From Rossellomorea vietnamensis (lineage in GTDB: Bacteria > Bacillota > Bacilli > Bacillales > Bacillaceae_B), in NCBI RefSeq assembly GCF_001305855.1, contig NZ_LIXZ01000013.1, positions 1 to 64,000 on the forward strand: a DNA stretch of 64,000 nucleotides, given 5' to 3'. This document shows positions 1-7,247 of this stretch, one piece after another. The number at the start of each line of letters is the position of its first letter. Positions within the stretch are counted from its first letter, which is position 1. Made by a program: the position numbers and the translations under genes. The notes beneath the pieces were generated by a model. The model was not told the origin of the DNA. It saw only the letters and a list, made by a program, of their open reading frames with translations, and ran no database searches.

Positions 1-204
1 AAAGCAGCGCAAACCTTAAAGAATTGGCAGATTGAAATATTAAATAGCTTTATGTACAACTATTCCAATGGCTTCTTGGAGGGAATCAATAACCTAACGA
101 AAGTGATGAAGCGAAACGCATTTGGGTTTCGAAGCTTTACGCGTTTTCGAGCGAAAATACTATTAACACATAAGTATAAAAGATTGGGTTCACATATTGG
201 TTAA
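1..204 (+). CDS. ISL3-family transposase, C-terminal fragment (cut by window edge)
   Basis: The open frame enters from the left edge and ends in TAA at 202-204, giving the last 67 residues of a protein. The tail reads NGFLEGINNLTKVMKRNAFG followed by FRSFTRFRAK, which is the characteristic C-terminal block of ISL3-family transposases (the part after the last DDE acidic residue). The frame is intact as far as visible, so the element may be complete to the left of the window. It is followed by a hairpin and a terminal-repeat-like sequence ending near 248. Confidence 0.8.
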   Translation, partial: KAAQTLKNWQIEILNSFMYNYSNGFLEGINNLTKVMKRNAFGFRSFTRFRAKILLTHKYKRLGSHIG

Positions 205-229
205 GGGTGGAGCAAAATTCACTCCACCC
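205..229 (+). terminator. Hairpin behind the transposase gene
   Basis: GGGTGGAG pairs perfectly with CTCCACCC across a 9-nt loop. There is no clear T-run directly after it, so it may be part of the insertion sequence end rather than a strong terminator. Confidence 0.4.
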
Positions 230-269
230 CAACATTTGACGTTGAACCGTTTTTTTGTGGGTGTTGGGT

Positions 270-394
270 TCAGCAGGTGAATTAGGGGAAGTAGTCAGCT
301 GCTGATTATTGGGGGGAAGTCAGCAGGTGAATAAAAGGGAATATTCAACGGCTGAATAATAGTTTGAAATCAGCAGCTGAACATACAAACAATC
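270..394. repeat. 25-bp periodic array, five units
   Basis: A 13-bp core close to TCAGCAGSTGAAT starts at 270, 295, 320, 345 and 370, an exact spacing of 25 bp each time. The 12 bp between cores differ, though two of them contain GGGGAA or GGGGGGAA. The core is nearly palindromic around CAGCTG. A second array of the same family lies at 47534-47621. No coding potential is evident. Confidence 0.85.
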
Positions 395-488
395 TATTAT
401 CTTAAACTACTTAAAAAAAGGAAACCAATCACCCACTTGAAACGTAAATAACCTTATCATCCATCCCGATCATAAAGGAGGCCCGCTC

Positions 489-650
489 ATGAACAGACTC
501 ATCACACTAAGCGCCGTACTCGTCTCAATCGCCGCCATCACCATATGGCTCACAACCAATGTCACCAATGCCCTCTCACTGCTTGCAACCTATGGAATTA
601 TCCTCTCATTCCTCGTCTACTTTTCATTCATAAAATTTAATAAAAGATAA
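489..650 (+). CDS. Small two-helix membrane protein, 53 aa
   Basis: An ATG at 489 follows a strong ribosome site AAAGGAGG (474-481) at 7-nt spacing, and the frame runs 53 codons to TAA. The protein begins MNRLITLSAVLVSIAAITIW, has a second hydrophobic stretch (LLATYGIILSFLVYFSF) and a short basic tail (KFNKR). Two membrane segments are predicted. I do not recognise the family and no function can be assigned. It stands alone between the 25-bp array and the convergent anmK gene. Confidence 0.6.
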   Translation: MNRLITLSAVLVSIAAITIWLTTNVTNALSLLATYGIILSFLVYFSFIKFNKR

Positions 651-655
651 AAATC

Positions 656-670
656 GAGGGACGGACCTCC
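656..670 (+). repeat. GAGGGACGGACCTC dispersed motif, copy A
   Basis: GAGGGACGGACCTCC lies between the small membrane gene and the end of anmK. It is one of about twelve copies in the window (others near 13265, 13384, 19868, 19916, 20264, 20342, 24846, 52198, 52261, 54781 and 54843). Confidence 0.8.
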
Positions 671-678
671 GAATATAT

Positions 679-1845
679 TTATTTTGTGATTGTAGGGCTT
701 GGGGTGATTGACCCGAGGATGACGGGTTTTTTCGCTCCGGTTGCCCCTGGGACATTGCCTGGATTGCCGTGCAGGGTTTCGTTGGCTAATAGGGCAAAGG
801 CAATCGCTTCCTTGGCATCGGAGGAGTATCCGATATCTTCCTGAATGAAGATTGTCACTTCAGGGAGAAGTTCCCTCATCATTTGGAGAAGCGTTTTGTT
901 ATAGCTTCCCCCGCCGCCGATGATGACCTCGTTGATCGGATGCTGAGGGAAGACGAATGTCTTATAGGCATCCGAAATGGATAGGGCGGTAAAGTAGGTG
1001 GCCGTCGCAATCAAATCTTCTTTCGCAAGATGACTATATTCATCCAGGATCCGCTTCACGAACACCTCACCAAACAGTTCCCGGCCGGTGGACTTAGGCG
1101 GCGCTTTCTGAAAGAATTCCGCTTCCCACTCCATCCATCTCCGTGCTGCTTCAGGGTGAACACTTCCCCTGGCGGCAATCGCTCCATCCTCGTCAAAAGA
1201 CAAACCGAATAACCTCTCGCATAGTCCATCGATCACCATATTCCCGGGACCAGTATCAAAAGCAAAAACCTCTTCAAGGGAGCAGTTCCTCGGAAGGACG
1301 GTCACATTCCCGATTCCCCCGATATTCTGGAGCAGCCTGCCCCCATCCTTTTTCCGGTAGAGAAGGAACTCTGTATAAGGGACAAGGGGAGCGCCTTCTC
1401 CTCCTGCAGCCATATCCATGGAGCGGAAATTGGATACCACCTGTGTGCGGGTCCGGTAGGCAATCACGCTCGGTTCGCCGATTTGAAGAGTGGAAGGAAC
1501 CGAATCTTCCGTATGAAAGGGCTGATGATAGACCGTCTGACCATGAGATCCGATAAAGGTAAGCTCATCAACAGAGATGCCTGCCTCTGTACATACTTTT
1601 TCTACGGCATGTGCATACACGTCTCCAAGTTCAAAATGCAGGCTGGACAAAAGGGGAGTTGACGAGTCGGAAGGACTCATGACATCAAAGATTTTCTTTT
1701 TCACCCTGTGAGGGAAGGGGGTCGCCGAATAGTGTACAAGCTCCACCACTGTATCCGTCCCGGACCCTTCAATGGAAACAAGGGCGGCATCCACTCCGTC
1801 CACGGAGGTGCCGGACATCAATCCGACTGCTAATCGTTTACTCAT
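679..1845 (-). CDS. anmK: Anhydro-N-acetylmuramic acid kinase AnmK
   Basis: AnmK cleaves the 1,6-anhydro ring of anhydro-MurNAc and phosphorylates it to MurNAc-6-phosphate in the cytoplasm. The 388-residue product starts MSKRLAVGLMSGTSVDGVDA, the typical N-terminal ATP-binding block of the family, and later shows LQIGEPSVIA, the phosphate block FDTGPGNMVID and IIGGGGSYN; the length is normal. The start at 1845 was chosen because it follows AAGGAAGG and begins at the conserved block; an upstream extension would only translate the preceding gene in another frame. It overlaps the upstream kinase gene by 8 nt, so translation is probably coupled. It is last in a leftward operon with PTS IIA, MupG and a sugar kinase. 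AnmK is expected where anhydro-muropeptides are scavenged. No MurQ etherase for its product is visible in the window. Confidence 0.9.
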   Translation of the reverse strand: MSKRLAVGLMSGTSVDGVDAALVSIEGSGTDTVVELVHYSATPFPHRVKKKIFDVMSPSDSSTPLLSSLHFELGDVYAHAVEKVCTEAGISVDELTFIGSHGQTVYHQPFHTEDSVPSTLQIGEPSVIAYRTRTQVVSNFRSMDMAAGGEGAPLVPYTEFLLYRKKDGGRLLQNIGGIGNVTVLPRNCSLEEVFAFDTGPGNMVIDGLCERLFGLSFDEDGAIAARGSVHPEAARRWMEWEAEFFQKAPPKSTGRELFGEVFVKRILDEYSHLAKEDLIATATYFTALSISDAYKTFVFPQHPINEVIIGGGGSYNKTLLQMMRELLPEVTIFIQEDIGYSSDAKEAIAFALLANETLHGNPGNVPGATGAKKPVILGSITPSPTITK

Positions 1846-2752
1846 ATGACAACCTTCCTTTCCGGATTGCTTCAACGACGTCCACTGCGCCTGTAGCGGG
1901 GGACGAAGAATCAACGATGAAAATTGGATCGATAAACACTGTTGAAATCGTTTCTTTAAAAGTGGATTGAACCACAGGATTGTGTTCGAGGACACTGCCT
2001 TTCAAAGCTATCACCGGCTTTGTTTCAATCTGTAACCTTTCGATCAATGCGATGGTCTGTGCGGCAAGCTGCTTGCCGGCGGTTTTCAATAAGGTAAGGG
2101 CCGTTTCATCCCCTGCCTCTGCTTCCTTGTGGATCACTTTCGCAAGCCGGGCGATTTCCCCTTTTGAAGAAGAATAGATAAATCCCTTCAACCCTTTGGC
2201 ATCAGTGATGCCCATTTCCTTCATCAGGCTCAAGGATAGGGGGGAGAGCGGGATGCCGAAATCGATTTCCCCGATGATCTTTTTACACGCTTCGATGGCT
2301 AGGTGATACGCACTGCCTTCATCTCCAAGAAGATGCCCCCAGCCACCGGTCGTTCCTTCCCGTGTGCCGTGCCTTCCATAACAAATCGATCCCGTTCCCG
2401 CAATCGTCATCACCCCGTTCCGGTCACCGATCAAACTGAAATAGGCAAGTGTCGCATCGTTTATCAGAATGATAGGAAGGGAAGTCATCCGACTCAATTC
2501 TGATTGAATTCGGTGGGAAAGGTTCCCCGACCCGCCACCTGCCATCCCGATTACAACGTGGGTGGCACCATCTGAAGCAGTATGGTCCAGGCATTGTTGA
2601 ACGACTGAGGAGAGGTTCTGCAATGCTTCCTCATACGAGACTGATGGGTTCCCGTGTCCGGATAAACTTTGGAAAAGGATATTCTTCTCCATATCCATGA
2701 CGAGTCCCTGAATTTTCGTTCCCCCTGCATCGATCCCTATTACTCTAGTCAT
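1838..2752 (-). CDS. BadF/BadG/BcrA/BcrD-type N-acetylglucosamine kinase
   Basis: This 304-residue protein is an ATPase of the actin-like BadF/BadG kinase family, whose characterised relatives include N-acetylglucosamine kinases. Visible motifs are the N-terminal phosphate loop GIDAGGTKIQGLVMD, IGMAGGGSGN, LINDATLAYFSL and GVMTIAGTGSICYG, then a glycine-rich WGHLLGDEGSAYHLA. It starts 3 nt after the mupG stop and its end overlaps anmK by 8 nt. In context it probably phosphorylates GlcNAc released by MupG or the GH4 enzyme. A different amino-sugar substrate (glucosamine, MurNAc) cannot be excluded. Confidence 0.85.
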   Translation of the reverse strand: MTRVIGIDAGGTKIQGLVMDMEKNILFQSLSGHGNPSVSYEEALQNLSSVVQQCLDHTASDGATHVVIGMAGGGSGNLSHRIQSELSRMTSLPIILINDATLAYFSLIGDRNGVMTIAGTGSICYGRHGTREGTTGGWGHLLGDEGSAYHLAIEACKKIIGEIDFGIPLSPLSLSLMKEMGITDAKGLKGFIYSSSKGEIARLAKVIHKEAEAGDETALTLLKTAGKQLAAQTIALIERLQIETKPVIALKGSVLEHNPVVQSTFKETISTVFIDPIFIVDSSSPATGAVDVVEAIRKGRLSYE

Positions 2753-2755
2753 CTC

Positions 2756-3853
2756 TTAAACCTTCTTACTTGGCTGAAAGGCAAATTTGCCCCAAGGTTT
2801 CAAGTAATCAAGAAGGAAGACTTCTTCTTCACGGATCCTGCCCACCACGTTCGTCTTCCCGGAGTTCTCCATATCCTGTAGGGCAATCTGAAGTTCTCCC
2901 GCATATTGGGCATACAGGTCGTTTTCGATGATAATGTCTCCACGCTTAATATCGACGGTGTGATGAGGAGCAAATTCTCTTCCTCTATATTTGACGCGGC
3001 TTTGAGTGGAACGGATCATATAGTCCGACACATCCCCACGGTAAAAATGTGGTTCTTCAAAGATGATCGTTTTCTCTAATTCCGTGGTTGTCTCATGGGT
3101 TTCAACTGTGAAAGTCAGCTTGGATGTATTGAGTTCACTAAGGATCTGCATTTCACGTTCAGATGCGTACGCATTGCTGATGATGACGTCGTCAATCAAT
3201 CCAGTCGCAAACAGATGTTTCGCCTGCACATCAATAGGAAGGGAACGGTGCATTTCCAGTGTAGGCAATCCTTCAGTGACCGGCCACGGACCGAATGTGG
3301 CATCCGCGGAAGATACAAAGGCTGCTGTTCTCATGCCGAGGTCTTTGAATTTCTGGCTGCATTCGATGAAGAAAGGATAGGATAAACCGGAGTAGCGGTG
3401 AGGATAGAAATTATGGCACCCTAATAATTGATCCTTATTGGGCTGATACGTCATGATGTTATCGATGTATTTGGTGGCATTGCTCATATTCAGTTCAATT
3501 TTTAAATCATAAGGGTTGTACGACATCATGGATTCTTCGTGACCGGTATATCCAAGATCCAGTCTGATTCCGTGAGCCCCGAGATCGGCAAAAAAGGAAA
3601 GGTCATCATAGGAGATATCCAGCTCTTTAAAAATGCGGGGACTGATGTCGGCTATGACTTCCATATTCTTCTCACGGGCAAAGTTGATCGTTTCTTTGAA
3701 GTTCGCGATGATGCCTTCTTTATCACCTTCAACGGATAGTAAGCAGGTGAACACACGCTTGAATCCGTGAGAAGCGGCAAGGGTCAAATACTCTTTATCT
3801 TTTTCAGTTGTAGAATGATTCGGATAGATTGAAACGCCCAGTTTTTTACTCAT
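2756..3853 (-). CDS. mupG: MupG-like 6-phospho-N-acetylmuramidase (DUF871)
   Basis: The 365-residue protein matches the DUF871 family. Its characterised member, MupG of Staphylococcus aureus, is a cytoplasmic hydrolase that splits MurNAc-6P-GlcNAc imported by a PTS. The N-terminal TIM-barrel-like domain shows KKLGVSIYPNHSTTEKDKEY, ITFAR-like and IADISPRIFKEL segments, then GIRLDLGYTG and HNFYPHRYSGLSYPFF. A smaller C-terminal domain covers roughly the last 110 residues. The gene lies 12 nt after PTS IIA and 3 nt before the sugar kinase, in one leftward operon. The family assignment is confident; the exact phospho-disaccharide is inferred from the family and from neighbouring AnmK. Confidence 0.88.
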   Translation of the reverse strand: MSKKLGVSIYPNHSTTEKDKEYLTLAASHGFKRVFTCLLSVEGDKEGIIANFKETINFAREKNMEVIADISPRIFKELDISYDDLSFFADLGAHGIRLDLGYTGHEESMMSYNPYDLKIELNMSNATKYIDNIMTYQPNKDQLLGCHNFYPHRYSGLSYPFFIECSQKFKDLGMRTAAFVSSADATFGPWPVTEGLPTLEMHRSLPIDVQAKHLFATGLIDDVIISNAYASEREMQILSELNTSKLTFTVETHETTTELEKTIIFEEPHFYRGDVSDYMIRSTQSRVKYRGREFAPHHTVDIKRGDIIIENDLYAQYAGELQIALQDMENSGKTNVVGRIREEEVFLLDYLKPWGKFAFQPSKKV

Positions 3854-3865
3854 GTGGTTCCCTCC

Positions 3866-4204
3866 TTAATTTGATTGACTTTCGAGTGCATGAATTCTTT
3901 TTAACATCGGAATCATTTGTTCAATTAATGAGATTTCACTGATCGATGTCATCAAGTGATCCTGTGCATGAATCATAAGAAGTGATTTTTCAAATTCTTC
4001 CCCATTGATTTCGGCCTGTATCAGGCTTGTCTGTGTCTTGTGGGCTTTATTCAATTCGTCATGGGCGGTCTTGATCATCTCTTCCGCCTCATCAAATTTC
4101 CCCTCGTGTGCTTTAGCAAGGGCTTCATAAGCCGTACTCTTCGCATTCCCACCGTTTGAGATGATTTCAAATATTTCCATTTCCACGTTGCGGATCTCTG
4201 CCAT
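3866..4204 (-). CDS. PTS lactose/cellobiose-family IIA component
   Basis: A 112-residue helical protein of the Lac family of PTS EIIA. It passes phosphate from HPr to EIIB. The signature HAQDHLM is present: His79 is the expected phosphorylated residue and Asp82 the metal ligand. The length is normal for a free-standing IIA. It is the first gene of the leftward operon, while its IIB and IIC partners are encoded on the opposite strand past the shared control region, so the permease is split across a divergent promoter. The start at 4204 follows GGGAGGAATATACG. The Lac family handles disaccharides such as chitobiose and cellobiose. Confidence 0.92.
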   Translation of the reverse strand: MAEIRNVEMEIFEIISNGGNAKSTAYEALAKAHEGKFDEAEEMIKTAHDELNKAHKTQTSLIQAEINGEEFEKSLLMIHAQDHLMTSISEISLIEQMIPMLKRIHALESQSN

Positions 4205-4286
4205 TCGTATATTCCTCCCTGAACCTTTTTAGAACATTTTCCTACTAATTTTGTAAAATAAAAATTTAGATATTTTAAAATAATAT

Positions 4287-4301
4287 TGAAATTTAATTTC
4301 A
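4287..4301. promoter_or_regulatory. Palindrome TGAAAT-TTA-ATTTCA, likely RpiR/MurR operator
   Basis: A perfect 6-3-6 inverted repeat in the divergent region between the PTS IIA gene and the RpiR-type regulator. RpiR-family regulators bind A/T-rich palindromes of this general form next to their own gene. The assignment to this regulator is inferred from position. Confidence 0.55.
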
Positions 4302-4325
4302 TTATCGCATATAATCATATTAAAC

Positions 4326-4339
4326 TGAAAGCCCTTTCA
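4326..4339. promoter_or_regulatory. CcpA cre box
   Basis: TGAAAGCCCTTTCA is a perfect palindrome and matches the cre consensus TGWAANCGNTNWCA at all fixed positions except the central G. It lies between the divergent operons, 27 nt before the regulator start, so it could give carbon catabolite repression in both directions. Confidence 0.6.
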
Positions 4340-4365
4340 AGACAATCATTTTTTTGGAGGTGACC

Positions 4366-5232
4366 ATGACGGAATTCCAGGTATTAAAACACATCAAAAG
4401 TCAGATGGAGAGCTTTACACCGTCTGAAATAGCGGTTGCTCAATATGTGCTCAAATTTCCTGAGAAAGTGATGGAAATGACCACAAAGCAACTATCACAA
4501 TCATGCGGCAGCAGTGAAGCCGCCATCATCCGGTTCTGTAAACGGATCGGGATCAACAGTTTCAGCGGCCTGAAGATCGAGCTCGCGAAAAGTACGAACA
4601 TCGAAGAAACGAAGAGTCATGATATCAATACGCTCCTGTCCTTTGAAGATAATCTTGAGACCGTCTTCAATAAAGTATTGGTGAATACCTATCAAGCCAT
4701 CAAGAATACGGAAAAGCTTTTTTCCATTGATGAACTCGGTAAAGCGGTGAATGCGTTTCATGAAGCAGAAAGAGTATACCTGTATGGAGTGGGCGGTTCC
4801 GCTGTGGTGGCGGAAGATTTCACCCAGAAGCTGTTGAGATTGAACTACCTGGCGTTCCAGGCAAGTGATATCCATGTGCAGATGATGATGGCTGCGAACT
4901 TAACAGAGAGTGACGTTTTGTTCGTCGTATCGACTTCCGGGCAGACGAAAGAAATATTGAAGCTGATGAATGTCGCACAGGAAAAGGGAGCCACCATCGT
5001 ACTCCTGACACAGCACGGAAAATCACCGGCAAGAAAGCTCGCCGATATCGTCCTGACGATTTCCGAGGAGGAACATAATATCCGAATCGGTACTATGACG
5101 GCAAGAATTGCTCAACTCGTCGTGATCGACGCTTTATTCGTGGCATTATGCATGAAAAAAGGACATGGCGTTTACGAGCAAATTATTCATACACATGAAG
5201 TGGTTCAGCGAATGAAAGAGGAGGAGGAATAG
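4366..5232 (+). CDS. MurR/RpiR-family transcriptional regulator
   Basis: A 288-residue regulator with an N-terminal HTH_6 domain (segments SEIAVAQYVLKFPEKV, TTKQLSQSCGSSEAAIIRFC) and a C-terminal SIS sugar-phosphate isomerase-like domain (RVYLYGVGGSAVVAEDF, VLFVVSTSGQTKEILKLM). Family members sense phosphosugars such as MurNAc-6P. The ATG at 4366 is preferred over an upstream TTG because it follows GGAGGTGACC, which the longer form would translate. It is 2 nt upstream of PTS IIB, heads the rightward operon, and sits beside a candidate operator and a cre box. It probably controls both divergent operons. Confidence 0.9.
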   Translation: MTEFQVLKHIKSQMESFTPSEIAVAQYVLKFPEKVMEMTTKQLSQSCGSSEAAIIRFCKRIGINSFSGLKIELAKSTNIEETKSHDINTLLSFEDNLETVFNKVLVNTYQAIKNTEKLFSIDELGKAVNAFHEAERVYLYGVGGSAVVAEDFTQKLLRLNYLAFQASDIHVQMMMAANLTESDVLFVVSTSGQTKEILKLMNVAQEKGATIVLLTQHGKSPARKLADIVLTISEEEHNIRIGTMTARIAQLVVIDALFVALCMKKGHGVYEQIIHTHEVVQRMKEEEE

Positions 5233-5234
5233 GG

Positions 5235-5540
5235 ATGAAAGTATTATTCGTATGCTCTGGAGGGATGTCCAGTGCGATCGTCGTCAATGCCCTGAAGAAA
5301 GAAGGAACAAAAGAGGGGATTGAAATGGAAGTCCATGCTATCGGAACAGGGGAAGTATCCGAGGAAATCTCTAAGGGATGGGATGTATGTATGGTAGCAC
5401 CACAGATCAGACACCGTTTCGATCAAGTGAAGAAAGCTGCCGATGAGGCCAATGTTCCATGCGGGCCGATTCCGCCACAGGCTTACACGCCACTGGGCGG
5501 GCCGACTTTACTGAAAACGGTAAAGGAATTAACAAACTAA
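5235..5540 (+). CDS. PTS lactose/cellobiose-family IIB component
   Basis: A 101-residue soluble EIIB domain. The N-terminal strand and phosphocysteine loop MKVLFVCSGGMSSAIVVNAL places the phosphorylated Cys at residue 7. It receives phosphate from the IIA encoded on the opposite strand and passes it to the imported sugar bound to IIC. It begins 2 nt after the regulator stop behind GAGGAGGAATAGGG, and the IIC gene follows after 27 nt. Confidence 0.92.
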   Translation: MKVLFVCSGGMSSAIVVNALKKEGTKEGIEMEVHAIGTGEVSEEISKGWDVCMVAPQIRHRFDQVKKAADEANVPCGPIPPQAYTPLGGPTLLKTVKELTN

Positions 5541-5567
5541 TTTAATAGGAAACAAGGGGGTAGTAAC

Positions 5568-6848
5568 ATGCAAACGTTTGTGAACTTTCTGGAGAATAAT
5601 TTGTCAGGTCCTATGGCCAGACTCTCTGAACAAAGGCATTTGCAAGCAATCCGGGATGGGGTTATTTCAGCACTGCCATTTATTATCGTCGGTTCATTCT
5701 TTCTGATCTTAGCGTTTCCGCCACTGCCTGATGCATGGATATTCGGTGACATTAAACAGTGGGCCGCCGACAATATTGTCGAGATCCTGATTCCATACCG
5801 TCTGACGATGTTCATCATGTCGCTCTATGTCGCATTCGGGATCGGATACAATCTCTCGAAAAGCTATAAATTGGATCCTTTATCCGGAGCACAGATCTCA
5901 GTGGCGGCACTTCTATTGACCATCACACCGAAAGTAATGGACGGAGAAGGCTGGGTCCTCCCAATGACCAACCTCGGTGGGCAGGGATTATTCGTTTCCA
6001 TGGTCGTCTCGATTCTGGCGGTGGAAATCCTGCGATTCTGTAAAACGAAGAACATCACGATCAAGATGCCAGAGCAAGTACCGGCATCCGTTTCACGAAG
6101 CTTTGAAGCACTTATACCTGTAGCAATTGTTATTTTATTGATTTCATCCGTGACTGTTTTAGCAGGAGTGGATCTGCATAAGTTGGTTGGAGTTGCGGTC
6201 GCTCCATTGGTCACTGCCGGTGACAGCATATTCGGAGTATTGGTTCCGGTATTCCTGATCGATTTCTTCTGGTCCTTCGGGATCCACGGCGTATCCGTTG
6301 TCGGTACCGTAGCGCGTCCACTATGGGAAGTATTCCTTGTGAACAACGCTGATGCGGTTGCAAGCGGGCAAGCGATCCCCCATATCGCGCCGGAAACGTT
6401 CTACCAATGGTTCATCTGGATCGGTGGATCAGGAGCCACGCTTGGATTGGTTCTTGCGATGGTGTTCTTCTCCCGTTCAAAATATTTAAAAGCATTAGGG
6501 AAAACATGTCTTGTACCGGGTCTTTTCAATATCAATGAGCCTGTCATATTCGGTGCTCCAATCGTATTGAACCCGATTTTGATCATCCCATTCATCACCG
6601 TACCGTTGATCACAGCGACTCTTTCATATGTGGCAACCACTGTCGGGCTGGTATCACCAACTTATATCATGCCGCCATGGACACTTCCTGCACCAATCGG
6701 AGCATACCTTGCAACGGGTGGTGACTGGAGAGCGATCGTCATGGTTCTGATCAACATCGGAATCTCGTTTTCTATCTACTTCCCATTCTTGAAAATGTAT
6801 GACAAGAAAATGTTAAAAATGGAAGAAAGTGAGCAACAAGCAGCCTAG
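5568..6848 (+). CDS. PTS lactose/cellobiose-family IIC membrane permease
   Basis: A 426-residue membrane permease of the CelB/ChbC type with about ten hydrophobic segments. Typical features are an N-terminal amphipathic stretch (LSEQRHLQAIRDGVISALPF), the segment FFWSFGIHGVSVVG and the conserved loop FNINEPVIFGAPIVLNP, where family members bind sugar. It starts at an ATG behind AAGGGGG. With the split IIA and the adjacent IIB it forms a complete enzyme II. The substrate is not readable from sequence. The MupG and AnmK neighbours favour a GlcNAc/MurNAc-containing disaccharide; chitobiose or cellobiose remain possible. Confidence 0.92.
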   Translation: MQTFVNFLENNLSGPMARLSEQRHLQAIRDGVISALPFIIVGSFFLILAFPPLPDAWIFGDIKQWAADNIVEILIPYRLTMFIMSLYVAFGIGYNLSKSYKLDPLSGAQISVAALLLTITPKVMDGEGWVLPMTNLGGQGLFVSMVVSILAVEILRFCKTKNITIKMPEQVPASVSRSFEALIPVAIVILLISSVTVLAGVDLHKLVGVAVAPLVTAGDSIFGVLVPVFLIDFFWSFGIHGVSVVGTVARPLWEVFLVNNADAVASGQAIPHIAPETFYQWFIWIGGSGATLGLVLAMVFFSRSKYLKALGKTCLVPGLFNINEPVIFGAPIVLNPILIIPFITVPLITATLSYVATTVGLVSPTYIMPPWTLPAPIGAYLATGGDWRAIVMVLINIGISFSIYFPFLKMYDKKMLKMEESEQQAA

Positions 6849-6885
6849 AAAAGCGGAGGCGGCTTGCATAAGAGTATTATCTAAA

Positions 6886-6920
6886 AAAGAAGTGGGGGTC
6901 CTAGGATTCCCACTTCTTTA
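6886..6920 (+). terminator. Strong hairpin between PTS IIC and the small membrane gene
   Basis: AAAGAAGTGGG pairs with CCCACTTCTTT around a short loop. It lies inside the rightward operon and may lower expression of the downstream small gene and GH4 gene. Confidence 0.75.
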
Positions 6921-6941
6921 CTAGCATAAGGAGTGATTGAC

Positions 6942-7232
6942 ATGACAGAAACCGTTGTGCCAAAGAGAATCGGTTTTAAAAGTGTGTTTGTATTATTAAT
7001 CTCCGTATCTATTGGACTTTTACTTCTTTCTAAACCATTGATGAGTACGGGACTGGCAAAAGAATGGAGTATGTTTTTGGCTACGGGCGTTTCAGCTTCC
7101 ATCGGGCTTTCGTATATTTTATTGAAAATTGAAGGACCGGTGGAGGATGATTCTATTAAAAAGAAGCGGATGCTACTGGCAGTCGTGGTCAGTTTCGTCA
7201 TAAGTTTTATTCTGGCTTTTGTGGCCAGATAA
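6942..7232 (+). CDS. Small membrane protein, 96 aa, three hydrophobic segments
   Basis: A 96-residue protein beginning MTETVVPKRIGFKSVFVLL. It has three hydrophobic stretches (around residues 11-30, 40-60 and 75-95) and a charged linker (EDDSIKKKR) before the last. The ATG at 6942 is chosen because AAGGAGTG lies 7 nt upstream; an in-frame GTG at 6933 falls inside that site. I do not recognise the family. It sits between PTS IIC and the GH4 gene, 15 nt before the latter, and may be a membrane accessory of the transport operon; that is only inference. Confidence 0.75.
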   Translation: MTETVVPKRIGFKSVFVLLISVSIGLLLLSKPLMSTGLAKEWSMFLATGVSASIGLSYILLKIEGPVEDDSIKKKRMLLAVVVSFVISFILAFVAR

Positions 7233-7247
7233 CTGGAGGCTCTTGTA

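Larger units (their letters stand above)
1..248 (+). mobile_element. Right end of an ISL3-like insertion sequence
   Basis: After the transposase stop there is a perfect 8-bp hairpin (GGGTGGAG at 205-212 with CTCCACCC at 222-229), then a stretch ending ACATTTGACGTTGAACC at 232-248 that resembles ISL3-type terminal inverted repeats. The exact boundary and the left end cannot be seen, so the end at 248 is an estimate. Confidence 0.5.

Noticed and set aside
270-394. Possible CRISPR array
   Set aside because: Units are only 25 bp with 12-bp intervals and imperfect cores; no cas genes are present.
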